Below are positions 1 through 12,719 of a DNA stretch of 64,000 bases, piece by piece (the first letter of the stretch is position 1; every line of letters starts with the position of its first letter). This DNA comes from Holacanthus passer (taxonomy: Eukaryota > Chordata > Actinopteri > Pomacanthidae). The notes beneath the pieces were generated by a model, which did not search any database, had not been told where the DNA came from, and saw nothing but the letters and a program-made list of their open reading frames with translations. Location: assembly GCA_025331565.1 (NCBI GenBank), contig JAFREQ010000041.1:868001-932000 (forward strand), in the 5' to 3' direction. The position numbers and the translations under genes are program-made.

Positions 1-1349
1 ATCATGACCAATAGACATAATGGATATAGTTATGAGAACAAGACCCAAGCTGAAAAATATAATCATTTTCCTTTAACTATTTGAATTCCTGATATTTTTG
101 GGGACAGCGAATTCACCTGACTCATCGACTTCTCATCTTTTATTTGCGCAGCAAGCCGGGGAGAGACTATAAATGGCAGTCACCACAGTCTACTTCACAG
201 AGCCTGACACATTTCATCCTCTGACAGAACTGGTGCACGCTCCAAAGTCTGTTTGTGATCAAAGATGAAGTTATCCACTCATCAAAGGTATTTACATGTG
301 AGGAAAAACAAAGTTAATAATATGCATTTGGACTCTTTGTTAGTGAAACCAAATTCTCCAAAGTTGGATGGAGACAGACGGGAGCGGCAGCGTACTGTAG
401 CTCTTATTGCTGGAGTTGAGTCAGCTGGGGACCTTGTGGAGGGAGAAGAGAGAAGGGGAGACAGAGAGAGGGCAGAGCATTGATGAATAATTCACCACTA
501 TGTGCTTTATTATTGTTATTGATCTTTGCTTATGCACAAGGGAATGATTCTGCTGTTCAGCTTCCAGCTCCACCCTCTGCTGACCTCCACTCCACTCCTC
601 TAAAGCAGCCGTTCATTTTGTGATATTACACCTCCATTATTTATCACCTGTCACAGCAGATGCCTTTGTCTCCAACTCTACTCTGGCATCCTACTAGACA
701 CTGCTACTGCGTATTTAAGAAGCGTCTAGGTAAGATATATACACAGCTATTCATTTAGATCTGTACATCTCCTATATGTCTGCCTGTAATATCTGCACTG
801 TACACCTTCACCACACCAGGCTGCTCCTATCTGAATCTAAACAACTTTACATTTCAACGTGTTTTTAACTTTGAGAACGCACACATAGCAAGGTGCTGTT
901 GCAAAAAGGAGTTGCAAAGAAAATGGAGGTGCTTCTATTTACAAAAAAAAACAGTGAAAAAACAAAAACTTGGATGTCCACAGCAACAAGGAAAAACCAA
1001 AAAGACATCAATATCACACAATTGTCTCATCTGGTTTACAGCCACCCTCCAACTGACTCTCTCGCGATCCTTGGTGGCCAGAGGCTTTTAACTGTTGAGC
1101 CCCTCCCTCTGGACAAACCAACAGCGAATTACATCAATTACCTCCTATTTTTGATAATTAGATCACTTTTCTGACATTCTTACATTGAACTAATATTATC
1201 TTTTATGGGATTCACCACCTCAAATGTCAAATGTCAAATCAACACTTAATAAACCCCCACAATTTCACTGATAAAACAGCATACCCCCCCCGACCTAGTT
1301 AAACATGGTATCTTCTACCAGCACACCTGAGCCTAATCTCCTCAGCCAG
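1..1349. other. No gene recognised; AT-rich non-coding DNA
   Basis: The stretch holds only short open frames (265-483 and 893-1174, both plus), which have biased low-complexity or lysine-rich translations and no family resemblance. I see no transposon ends, no long microsatellite and no RNA gene. Confidence 0.6.
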
Positions 1350-1357
1350 TATAAAAG
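1350..1357 (+). promoter_or_regulatory. TATA-box-like TATAAAAG upstream of hairpin
   Basis: The octamer TATAAAAG matches the consensus of an RNA polymerase II TATA box. It ends 27 bases before the perfect-stem hairpin at 1385-1457, so a transcript starting about 30 bases downstream would begin at the hairpin. This spacing is the only reason to list it. The motif also occurs by chance in AT-rich DNA, and I see no initiator or gene attached. Confidence 0.15.
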
Positions 1358-1384
1358 ACAACAGTGCTGTTTCAGACCCCTCAA

Positions 1385-1457
1385 TCAAGTAAGAGTTGAA
1401 TCAAAGGCAACTGGACTTTGTTTGTAGGTTCGTCCAGTTGATTCAACTCTTACTTGA
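1385..1457. repeat. Perfect 26-bp stem hairpin with 6-nt bulge
   Basis: The left arm (1385-1416) and right arm (1432-1457) are reverse complements over 26 pairs without a mismatch, once a 6-base bulge (AAGGCA, 1404-1409) in the left arm is skipped. The loop is 15 bases (1417-1431). Total length is 73 bases. Size and shape would suit a microRNA precursor, or a small fold-back element whose arms have been kept identical by recent origin. I do not recognise a known microRNA seed in it. Perfect pairing favours a young fold-back repeat; a pre-miRNA usually has scattered mismatches. Confidence 0.85.
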
Positions 1458-4371
1458 GTACCATGACCTGCATGACTGAGAACCTTCACAGACAAAAAAC
1501 CCTGACAATCACCTTTTTGAAAACAGTTAACACACAATTTACTCTTTATCCCTAATTGGATTAAAAGGTTTACAAGAGGAATGGCCTAAATACATGACAT
1601 ACAACACAACTTACTTTAAAAAGGACATTATTTAACCCTTATTTAAAATAAATGGAATCCTTTCGAGTCGTTCTTTAGCTTAAACCCGCAATAACTCATT
1701 TGGTGGGCCACTTGAGACCAGTAGAAGCAACATAATCATTCATTTGGAGTCACATTTGTGTGCACCTGATGAATGTAAATCCAATTTTCACTCTCTCTTA
1801 GCTCTGTTCTGGTCTCTACCAACTCCTGAGAACAATATCTGGCTCTTTAGCCGCTAAATGCTCCATTAATGTTCTCAAATAATTACACATATTTTAAAAA
1901 AAAATGTAAGTTTTGCTTTAACCCTCTCAGACTTGTGTCATGGTCACACCAGTGTTTAAAACAGTGAATTATTATAATTTTATAATATACATAATAGTAA
2001 AATTATTAGATCACAATGGAGACTTTTGGAACTGATGATGCCCACATTCGCCTCCTTATTGGATCTTATCAGTCACGACATGTCCTTCCCTCATTCCTCA
2101 CACCCTTATCACGTGACCCATTTCTGCAAGAACATTTGGAGCAGTGTGCTTCTCCACCAGTGCTTTGCCTGAGAAGTGATCAGCTCCCAGGTCTCTCTGT
2201 GCCTCCAGACAAACAAACATCCAAATGAACCCGAATGTGATTAACACTCTGGGTTTGCAGCTGTGAGAGCAGCTGACCCTTCATGTATTTCCGGAATGAA
2301 CCTTGTTTTCATCCACGAGTGGCTAATTACTAAATCCACCAACAAGCCTGTGAGTGTGTCTCCCACAGCTCTGACATGGCAGCAGAGGAATACAACACAA
2401 GGAGCGAATGTTCGCACTCAGAAACCAATATCTGCTCTTACTCCCGACTGCTGCGTGACCTTCAAACACCAAGTAAGACACCAATCATAAACTATGAGCT
2501 GGGAGACAAACCTGAGGAGATATCACAACGAGGTTTTTGCTACTTTTTTTAAATCTCAAAGCCCTGTATGTAGTGTGCACTTACTCCCATTTTAAGGTGC
2601 GACTACATACACACAAATACACACACACACATGCAGGCACCCTTCAAACAAAGACAAACACAAAGACACTCCTTTGAGAGGTTCGGATGAATGACGAGAT
2701 ATGTCCTGTTCAAAGCTGTGAGGACGTACAGCTGAGTACATACCACTTCAAACATTACTCTCATCAAGATCCTCTCTCCTCTTTACTCTCTGCTTTTGAG
2801 CACATGCCAAAAGGGAATAAAAACATTCCCAAAATAGGCCAGGGTTGAGTAGTAACCAAAAATGACTTGAAACAGCATCATGGCTTGTAATTACACTAAG
2901 AATCTTTCTTGTATTTTTTCTTATTAAAAAAAACGTCTCATGCATTTTAATTACAGGTTTACATCAAAATGAGTAGATGTGACCGGAAAGTGATTTGTTA
3001 AGTAAGACAAAATGAGAACAAAGTTAAAAAACGGTGTATATTAAACAAAGTAATATTTTCATTTTCACCTGGTATAAACATTCGGCCTGGAGAAAATAGA
3101 AAATGAATGTGATCATACTGGCCATATCACACCTGGTCTGACTGTGATCAGATCTCAGGATGTTTCAGCATCTCTATCATTGTGCCACATTATTAAAGCT
3201 GAACTCATTTTTAAAAAAAAGGAAATAATAGACAGATATAATAGACAATATATTATGAATAAATATATAAATAATTGTGATGTGACAAAAACATACTTGT
3301 AATGAATCTTTAAAATGGAGCCACGATGCAGTTCAGGCAGACATGCAAGATATTTTATACTAATATGTTCACACCATGTAACTCACAATAGGCGTTCCAC
3401 AGCAACATGTGGCGCTCATTAGAAGCAGTTTAAATCTGCAAAAGGACTTGTAATTTCCACCTCTGCACTGCACATCTTTCAAGATATCTTTTCATTTAGA
3501 CAGAAAACTAACCAAACAAATAATTTCACCAGTTATTGAGGAGACAGTCCAATCCAGCTACAGTGTCATAGGGGTTGAATGTGTGGGTGAAGAAGAAGCT
3601 TAAGGTAAAAATTATTGAAAATACCTTCTAAGTCATTTGAAACTGTTTTTAATGAATAGTTTAAAGAGAATTTTTAGTATTATAAAAAACTTTGACTTGA
3701 TTTTCACACTGTTTTACTGTACAAAACTCTTAAAAAGTTGCTATATACTCCTCATTTTGTGGTCTCATATAGAATGCCAATGAACTGTATCTAATAAGGT
3801 AATTTATAATGCATAAAGGCAACCAGAGCATCACAAAATGGCAATGTTCAACACTGATTTTTAATTTTATTATTTTTATATCAAATGTTCATTTTCAAAT
3901 TATGCAAACAATAATTCTGCGTACGCTTTGGTCTCTCCACTAAGATTATACAGCAATGAGCATATATTGTATAACTGTAATTCAGTCAGACTTTGCTCTA
4001 GAGTAAATCCTACATTTGCTCAAACCAAAATGATAGATGATGATTTTAAATGATTCCACCAAGGTATGTTTCCTGTTCTGCATAAGTGAGATGCAGCTCT
4101 GAACATCATGTCTGAACTTGGCTTTCAAAGCAGCCTATTAACCCTGCTCAAGCCTAACTAACAAGTGTCAGATTTCATCTGTTAACAGCCACTTCCAGCA
4201 GGCTTGTGACCATCTATTTTGAGGCTGATGTGATTGTGTGCTTCATGTCACTTTGCCTGTAACATGGTGACAACTAACAAGATTAAGTGAGAAGGCCTAT
4301 TTTTAGTTTTTAAGTTAAGTGCACTAATGGGATTTGTTAGCGGAGGGCATGTGTTATGGTGAAATGGGAGA
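1458..4371. other. No gene recognised
   Basis: The stretch is AT-rich. It contains short chance frames (2016-2228 and 2263-2490 plus; 2748-2945 minus), a short CA run near 2620-2631 and scattered A/T homopolymers. None of the translations resembles a known family, and no element ends or target duplications were found. Confidence 0.55.
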
Positions 4372-4397
4372 TGTGTGTGTGTGTGTGTGTGTGTGTG
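4372..4397. repeat. (TG)n microsatellite
   Basis: Thirteen uninterrupted TG dinucleotides. A simple repeat of the kind common in fish genomes. Confidence 0.95.
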
Positions 4398-5223
4398 ATG
4401 GGAGGGGCTCTCTGCTCTCTCCACCTCTGGGAGAATCCTGAATCACATCAGGTACAAACACCTGCTAGCTGAGAGGTCTCCGGAGCAGCTGTGTGCCTCC
4501 GACAGCTGCTGAGCCAACACCCCCGATTCCCAGGAGGAGCCGCTGACGTCCTAACAAACCAACCAGCTCCCTGTTCTCCTCTGTTTCCTGCAGCTCTGGG
4601 TGGAGCAGGGGGCTGTTGGTGCCTGGTTCTGGCCCTACAGGCAGACTGACAGACAGGTGGGTGGTGTTCCCGGGGCTCCGAGCACTACATGTCATGTCTG
4701 CGCTCAATTCCCAGGACTCCCTGCTTGCCTCTGTAGCTTGAGCTCGTCTATTACCCTGATGTGCTGTTCCCCACACCGGGCACTGCTGCCTCTCCTCACC
4801 ACGTACAGACAGGACAAACAACAAGAATGGGCATCCTTCCAAACACTCGCTTGTCAGCTGCAAACATCTCTATCCAGATATATGGAGGAGGTCTGATTTA
4901 CTCAGCATGACAAGTTCAGAAACAGTCAGCACACTTCTTGAACTTCCAAACTGTGGTCTAGACACTGTTTGCTCTTCTGATAGTCCTTGTGAAGCACTGT
5001 AAGCACTCAAACTGTAAATTTCACCACCCACACAGATAACTGTGTCTTCTACTGACAGCAAAATGATCCGAGGGTTGCTTGACTTTTCTGTAAAAGTGGT
5101 TCTCCATTTTGAAGAGGCCATATTATAGAAACAGGAATTTGTTTGTGATCTCTCTATTTTGAATGGGAATAATAATAATAACAATTAGAAAAAATAAATG
5201 ACATGCAAAATTAAAAAGAAACA
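4398..5223. other. No gene recognised; GC-richer 4400-4860
   Basis: About 460 bases here are richer in GC than the surroundings, so open frames occur on both strands (4465-4863 minus, 4600-4896 plus). Their translations are antisense shadows of each other with no recognisable domain. The frame at 4870-5184 minus is likewise unassigned. An unconserved exon cannot be excluded but nothing supports one. Confidence 0.4.
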
Positions 5224-5605
5224 TTAAAGAATCTGCACTATATCTAGGTCAGCAACCAAATGTAAGCAAATGCCCCCCTTTTGCTTTATGACAGTGTGCA
5301 GTTGAGCTGGCATGGACTCCTGATGACCTTTGTTATCCCAGCATGATTTGAAAATGTTCCAAAGACCTTCTAGTAATGTCACACAATGTTTGGTTTTCTC
5401 AGTCTTCAAGTGCCCCCATAAATGTTCAGTGTGGTTGAGGTCAGGTGACTGTGGAGGAAAGTTCATGACAGTCAGGGCTTTTTGACCTAGCAGTTCTTGC
5501 AAAGCTTTGAGGTCATTATCCTGCAGCAGCATAAATCTATCTTCACAAAGATGCAAACCAGAGGTTTTAGCATATCTCTGAAGAATGGAGTAGTATTTGT
5601 GCCCC
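5224..5605 (-). pseudogene. Tc1/mariner transposase C-terminal remnant
   Basis: This is the C-terminal part of a DDE transposase that would cut and paste a Tc1/mariner element at TA sites. The minus-strand frame reads YYSILQRYAKTSGL, then LLQDNDLK, then PPQSPDLNHTEHLWGHLK. The QDND motif supplies the second catalytic aspartate. EHLW supplies the third acidic residue, and PPQSPDLN is the hallmark preceding it. After that comes the usual C-terminal tail (SMPAQLHTVIKQKGG). The ATG at 5556 is internal; homology continues upstream to about 5605 in the same frame. The N-terminal DNA-binding domain and first catalytic aspartate are not found nearby, and I saw no convincing terminal inverted repeats. 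The copy is therefore truncated and dead. Confidence 0.93.
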
Positions 5606-7393
5606 TTAGAAACCTTCTTAGAAATATTTTCTTAGAATAACAATTTGACTTCTGACACTTTCACTTAGTTCTGATGCCATGTTTCCCACTATCACAATGC
5701 TACTTAGAAAGCAATTATCTACTTGAAACACAGCCATATTTATAACAGGTGAACACTGGCTGCAAGTTTAGTGACTTGAACAAGCCTCTGATGAGTAGAT
5801 CAAATTCATCTGAAGTGTCATCTGAATGTGCACTTCAATGGAAGGGACACAACTGAAGGAAATCTGACCTTTTGCACAAAGGAGTTAAGCTGGTCAATGT
5901 CACAAACTTGTTTAAATTTGACTGCTGGCCAAAAAATAGTGCAGAATCTTCAATATTTCTTCTTCATTTTAAATGACATTCATTCATTCATTCATTCATT
6001 CATCACGTCACCAGTTGTATTTGTTTCTGAATTGTTAAACTTTCTGATTATTTCCAGGTTTACGTTACCAGATTTTTAATGTTGTTAGCTTCACTATTCA
6101 CACCCTGATTCCAGTGTTGTACTTAACACACATTGACTGATATTGATCCTCTCATCTAACTCTTGGCAAGAAATAAAATAAAAATGAATAAGCTCATTTC
6201 CAAAATGTTTAAACTACTCCTTTAAAATTGATTCCCCCCCGTTTTAGAAGAGAGAGAGAAACCAAAGAAAGTAATCAGATTTTTAAAAAAAGTTTTTCAT
6301 CTCTAAATATCTGCAAGTGAATCTGTTTCAGTCGACACACTAACACCTGATCATCGAGCGGAACGGCAACCGTCTCTTTCCCAAGATCTAACAGGAGATA
6401 GGCAAACATGCTGGGTGCTTGTCTTTTATTCACACAGATGAAAGAGTAATAAGAAGACCAGATTTTATCAGAAAATTATGCACACATATACACTCATGAG
6501 TGTAAACAACACCGTCATCCCTTCACGGCTGAGGCAGGGACAGCCCGTCCACACATGAAAAACCCTGTCATCTCATTTCATAGTTGGACTGGCAGAGGCC
6601 CTGGGGGGGTGCGAAGGGAGGAAGGTGGCAGGCAGAGGTTAAAGCTGAGTAATGTGTAAGTGATGAGACTCTGAGTCATGAAAACACTGCAGGGACCGCT
6701 GCGATATCTCCCTGCTGAACAACCAGCTCACGCCATTCACCTCCTCGTTCATCAGCTCAGCCTCTGATCAGCTCCTCTTTGTTGACTTGAAATGCAGCAA
6801 CCTTGGGCCATCCTTGCTGCGTAGCTTCAATCAAAAACCCAGCCATGGATGTTTTATGTGTACGCCCTTCGAAAACCATATCGAGAGCCAAAGCGGGCCT
6901 ATCTGCCACGCTCAACTGTAAGTGACACTGATACAGATAGGATGTCAGCGTGGGTTTGACGGCCTGCGCGAACGTCCTGGGGATTGTTGAAGAAGGGGGG
7001 GGGAACCAGAGGTGGCTCTAGGTGCACTGGCAGCCCTGCAGCAGGAGTCAACATATGTGCAGAGCTAATTAGCCACGCAGCGCTTATGCAAAAACCTTTT
7101 AACTGTTTCCAGCCATCAAGCACCTTGTGATTCCCTCTGACAGGCCCTCCGCTCTGCTTTGCATAAAGACGCTGGTGTGGGTGTTTAAAATTTCATCCGC
7201 CTCCCTCAACAGAGGCCTATCACCACCTGCATCACTCCTCCATCGGGCTATTGGCAAGCAGCATAGCAGGACATACCTATCATCTGTGTTTCATTAACCC
7301 TCTCTCAGACAGTTCAGATGGTCTGATACCATGCTCTGATATCTCTTGGGAAACTTCAAATCAATCTCAAGATTGAACTTAAGCATGTAAAAG
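5606..7393. other. No gene recognised
   Basis: This region contains a CATT tetranucleotide run (5977-6003) and, at roughly 6300-7270, a more complex stretch without transposon signatures that might be conserved non-coding DNA. The minus-strand frame 6899-7123 is not recognisable as a protein. Confidence 0.45.
5977..6003. repeat. (CATT)n microsatellite
   Basis: Six full CATT units plus a partial one, in tandem. Confidence 0.95.
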
Positions 7394-7396
7394 TAA

Positions 7397-8118
7397 TGGA
7401 AGCCTATAAGGGACTATATTGAAATGATAATGTAAACTTGAAAATGAAAATGTAATTCAACAAGATCATTATAATTTTCCAAAATATGTATGTGCTATTT
7501 GAGTAACAATTGAAATGAAAAGGCAAAAGTGCAATTTGCACTTTCATTTTTATGTACTGGTATGGGCATTCAATGACCACACTAAAATGAAAATGGAACA
7601 GATGCTTGACATTTCAGTTTGATACTATATTCAATATATTCAAATGTTGTAAGTGAAACAGCGCCCCCATTTATGTTTACATGTCGCCATGCTTTTTTTT
7701 TGGTGACAAAGTGGAGTGGTGGAATGAAAATGAAAATGCAATCTGTCAGTACTCTCATCAAGGTGGAGCTTCAGTTATGACATCACTTCCTTTGTGTATA
7801 ACTGTAGTTGATATCCTGCTGGTTTGTTGCTGTAGAACAGAATGAAATGTCAAATGCAGTATTTCATTTTCATTTTCAAACTGTTAGAAAATTGCATTTT
7901 CAGTTTAATCGTATCTTAAATATTGCTGCACAGTGTTGATTTTGCCTTTAATTTTCAAATTTTAATAAGCACTATAATATTGTCCACTGTACAATGCAGT
8001 GCGACTTTTATGTGTCAAACAGCTGTTCCACTTTCATTTTAATACGGCCATAGAACACCCATACTTTTCTTTTTCAAGTTTGCAATATCATTTTAATGCA
8101 GTCCACAATAGGCTTTCA
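7397..8118. mobile_element. Non-autonomous inverted-repeat element, TAA target duplication (PIF/Harbinger-like)
   Basis: The two ends are inverted repeats about 55 bases long and about 80% identical: the left end starts TGGAAGCCTAT and the reverse complement of the right end starts TGAAAGCCTAT. Both outer flanks carry TAA (7394-7396 and 8119-8121). A three-base TAA/TTA duplication is the target signature of PIF/Harbinger transposons. The interior (722 bp in all) has no transposase frame. It carries repeated GAAAATGAAAATG blocks in both orientations (e.g. 7440-7455, 7725-7740, 7862-7880) and a near-palindrome around AAAGTGCAATTTGCACTTT at 7525-7543. The superfamily call is inference from the duplication; the inverted ends and duplication are seen directly. 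Confidence 0.85.
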
Positions 8119-8121
8119 TAA

Positions 8122-11100
8122 TGGACTGAATTTCACAGAAAAATAAATAAATTAGTGTCACATCTCTCATCACGTATCTGAATCATCATGCATTGGGAAC
8201 AATCTGATATACTGAGCAGAGGGAGAGTGTTAGTCTCCACTGATCTCATGACGAACCACCTGCTTCCCCAATTTGCCACTTGGAATACTGCTTGTTCTCA
8301 GACAGCAATGAATTGTATGACAATGGAGATGTGAAATAGTGAAGATGTGAAATACTCAACAATCCCATATAGATATTTAATGAAACAATAAGTGACAATT
8401 TTTTTCCCAATAAATCAAATATCTTTGGGTTTCAGATCAAACATAAACATATTTTCACTATTTATAATATTCACAGACAATTATAAACAATTTTAAACAA
8501 TTAAAAATGGTCATTAGTTGCAGCCATTGTGTGATGATATTAGCTCATTTTTCTGGTCTGTGTCACAGTGGAAAAGGTTGTTTTATTCCAGTCATTCAAT
8601 TTCTTTACAACATGGATGGATCTTCTTGTAGATTTGTCCATCATCCCTATGAGTAATGATGAGATTATACTTACAAATTTAATAGCAGAGAGGTGGGAAT
8701 GCAACCACACTGCAAACTGCAAGGCAGGCAAGAAACAAATTTGAATTTAAACCAAACCCAAGTTATTCAAACTTATTTGGAGGAGAAAACAAAGTCAAGC
8801 AGCTTAAATCATTGTATAGTATTATAGTCTACAGACCAACATTGTGGCACAACTTTGACCTGTCATACATGTAACAGTGTTATTTCAGGCAGGGGGCTGC
8901 AGTCACACTTGCATTAGCTGAGAGGCACTGGCTGTTTCATTCATGATTCACCATCATTCATCAGCTGGCTATCAGCTCACTAGTGACATCCAATCAGGGT
9001 CATGTTGTGGCCATGACAACCTTACACTTCTCACTGCTATCCTCGCTTATGCCAACGGCTTTTGCTGCCACGGCACACTTCACCACCCAAACCTTGTCCT
9101 TGCTCTAGCTGAAAATTATCACGTCAGGCAAATTCGTGCCGACTTGCATTTTTCTATTGTTGCTGTATGCAATCACACTGCCTCTAAAATTCGCTCAACA
9201 TTAGAGCCTTTTCCAACAAGCCTAATTGCTATGAATGTCCAATTCCTTGATGAGAGTTTCTATGACTGAATCGCCGCAGTTTTCCTGTGGAATGAGGGAT
9301 CGTTACTGACATTCTAGATGTGCCCACATCAGTTTTACCAACAAATAAAGTACTTCAGATAATCTGGTTCAATGGGTTTGGTTACAACCTGTCTGATTAT
9401 CTTTATTTTTAACTACAAATGGACAATGTGTACTGTTTGCTGCAATTTGCCTTCTCTCGCCTTCGCGTATGGTAAGAACACGTGAGGATATAATTGAATA
9501 TGAGCATCTGATCAGACTGTTGTTTTCCCTTAGTTCATAGTGTCAGTATATCAAGAAGACCTTGAGGTTTAATGTTGTTTTCTATTGGTGGTATAGATTA
9601 TTCACAAGAGGCACAGAGACCAAACTACTGAACAGACAAAACCAATAAAACCATTCCAAACATGCTTGCTGTGAAAACACCCCAATGAAGTCCAAAGTCT
9701 TTTGTGATGACGAGCTCTAAGAATGCTGATCATATTCAGCTCATCTCCCAGGTACTTGTCAAGTTCATATTCAATATCCAGCGTCTGCCTGATAGGAACA
9801 CTACATCCATATTGCAGTTAATAATGTTGATACTGAGGCTAACATTGGCTACACGAGTTTCCAGACCGGAGCTATTCCATCTCTATCACAGTCTGTCAAG
9901 TCACATCATTGTCTGATGTCCATCACAGATTGCCTGGGCTGATCATCGTTCCTTTGAATTACATTTGCATTCAGCTGAGACCGGTCCAGAGAGACGTACA
10001 GGGAGGTGAACAGGAAGCAGTGCAGCGTCTTGCTCAAGGACACAGCACACCCAGCTATTGATAGATACGTCGTCTGCCACAGTGACCTTTCTGTTACTGG
10101 CCTGCATCTGTATTAATATCAAGTCACTCTCATATGGCACCAGACTGCTAGGGATGTTTTGCAGGACAGTGATGGGTCCCATTACACCACCTGTGTGAAA
10201 ATGACTTGCAAACATTCTGTTTGTGCATGGTGGGTCTAACTGCTTCGATGCATAGATGCTACTTTATGCCATGATAGTTGTTGTTCCTCTCGTCTAACTC
10301 TCAGGAAGACATGTCTAAAAAAGTTTCATAATTTCCCTACTTAGATGTAGAAATATATGATAAATAAACAAGACTAAGAGTCTCACCAAACATTTGATGC
10401 TTGACAATTTTGAATACTATAAGAATTTGATGAATGTCCCAGCATCCTATTACAGGGGTGTTCTTTTCAAACTGCACAGACCATAGTGAAGTGTATTAGT
10501 GTTAAGGTTAAGTTCATACGAATGAGGAAATGTTAGTGAGTAGGTTCTGATGCAGCGCTGTGTGTACAGCTCTGGGTACACTGGCAGCGAGTTTCCCACA
10601 AAGGGTGGAGCACATCTGGATGCAGACTTTTAGGGACAGGCAGAGGAAAGACACTCAAAGTCAGGATGGGTGTGCGTGTCTGCCAGTTCTCACTCTGCAT
10701 GAGTGAGTAGAAAATTTATCACAGAGTGGCACTTGAATGGATAAATGGCTGTAAATACACAAGGGTGTCAGGAAATATGGGCAAAAACACCAAGGGACAA
10801 AAACAGCTTTGTGTTGCTCAAAAGAAGCAGTTTATCTGTCCATAAAGCTGTTCAAAATGTCCCTGAAAGATGAGGGCACTATGGAAGTGCACTTTATGTC
10901 TAAAAATGGTTTAAGTAGGATGTGAAATGTAAAGGTAGGTTAAAAAAAAAAAAAAGAGAGAGCTTTTTCAAATGCTCTACAGGATCCCACTTCAGAGATG
11001 TAAGAGCGGAGAAAGTGGCAATGAGCTGCCCATCATCTGCTCAGGGAGCCAGTCAACTGTTGCCAGTCAGGGCAGGAGCTGTGCTTGGTTAGGCAGATTC

Positions 11101-12719
11101 CTCTTCACATGTCCATTTCACTGTGTCTCCCTCCAAAGCCTCAGCCTGGCGTCACTGAAGTATGAACCGACATGTCCAGAGAGCTGTCATTCCAGAGGAG
11201 AGGCAACACCAAAAATCTGTGCATGATAGTTTGATAAGAGATGTGTCAAAAGAAGGCTGATTAAATAATAAAGTCTGAGGTTAAAGTTGAACTAATAAAT
11301 ATTTCTTACAAGGATCAAATGGCTATGTGTCATGTCGAAAGTGTCGCTCATAGTGACAAACACACAAAGAACTCAACACAACTCTGCAGTTATGTAGAGC
11401 TTTTTAGATCTTCCCGGCACCATACAGCAGACAAAGTTAGCAAGTAGTGAAAAAAATGATTTAGATGAAAATGATTTAGGAGGAAATTCTCTTGAAGATC
11501 AGTTGAGATCAAAACAGGAGTTATTCAACTTAAAGGTACCCTGTGGACTTGAAATTTGCACGAGAAAGCACATGCACGCACACAGGTGTGCCGCTATGCA
11601 AGACACTTAACCAATGCCAGTTTCAGGTGAGTCCAATAATTTACAGTCGGTTGCAGCAACGCAACAAGAAACACAGTAATGTGTAAGCAAAAGAAGAGAA
11701 GGAGAAGGCTGCTAAGAAGTAAAGCGGGATTTAAACAAGGTGCACACATTAGTTAGACATGCTGAGAGCAAACATAAATTGGTTTGCCAAACTCCAGTTC
11801 ACCTATGTGTTCAAGGATCATCAAGTGGCGAGGATGTGAGGAAGCCACCCAGTGCATATTTAAGACCTTTTTCCAGGATTCTCATTGTAAAACATTTACA
11901 CATAAAATGTTATTAAAAATGCCTGTTTTTGTCTAGCCCTGTCTGAAATCAAGCAGCCATTGTTTAAAAAATTATAACTAGTACTAAATCTGCCACTGCT
12001 ATCAGTGCAGACTGCATACGTGCTGTGTGAGAATGGAAAGCTTGACAGGTGAAGTAACAGTAAATAAAGGGTGCTGAGCTTAGCTAGGGTGGTGTTCATA
12101 ACCTTATACATTTGGACTTTAAGCTCTGTGTGGAGTTCCTCTGCCCGATAAAATCAAATAGAATAAAATAGAAAGTGAAAGAAAGAGACCTGATTGCTGA
12201 TCACTTGTCCAGTCAAAGAGTGTGTCATGTTCCTGATATAATTCCCCCAGATGTTTTCTGAACGGAGTCATGTTATCTACTCCTGCATAAAACTATTCTG
12301 TACTATAAATGTAAAAATAAATGTACACCTGTATGTCTTACATAATTCTTGAACAGCAAATTAAAAATGACATCCTGCAGTCAACAAAAACGTGGAGCCT
12401 GGAACATACAGTTTACTACATGCTTCAAATACTGATTCTCTATTAATAATGCATCCAAATATAGATACACCTATGCTTTGCTCTTCTTGCTCACTCAAGA
12501 CAGAATGAAATATTTATTCATCCTGGCTGTTTACTCACTGTCTGCACTGTGTCTACCTCAGCCTGGAACAGTTTCCTTTGTGTTTCTGACTATAGCTGTG
12601 CATAGTATAAATTCATATGTGCAGTATACTGTATGAGCGGTGTTGTTGTGTCTATGTCAATAGGTTCTACTTTCTTTAACTAAGGATTATATTAGCTTCA
12701 GGAGACCTTAGCATACTGA
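8122..12719. other. No gene recognised
   Basis: This is 4.6 kb of ordinary-looking AT-rich DNA. The longest frame (8943-9269, plus, 108 codons) has no domain I recognise and no neighbouring element ends. Frames at 9704-9916, 9943-10215 (minus), 10972-11226 and 11896-12111 (minus) also look like chance. An A run lies at 10942-10955. Several TA-rich and CA-rich patches are present but nothing structured. Confidence 0.5.

Noticed and set aside
1385..1457. CRISPR-like or tRNA-like structure
   Set aside because: Only one inverted pair, no spaced direct repeats, no A/B boxes or cloverleaf.
4465..4896. Overlapping open frames on both strands (132 and 98 codons)
   Set aside because: They are mutual shadows in a GC-richer patch, with no domain, codon pattern or splice context.
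8943..9269. 108-codon plus-strand frame
   Set aside because: No family resemblance, no neighbouring exon-like sequence; length is within chance for 64 kb of six-frame translation.
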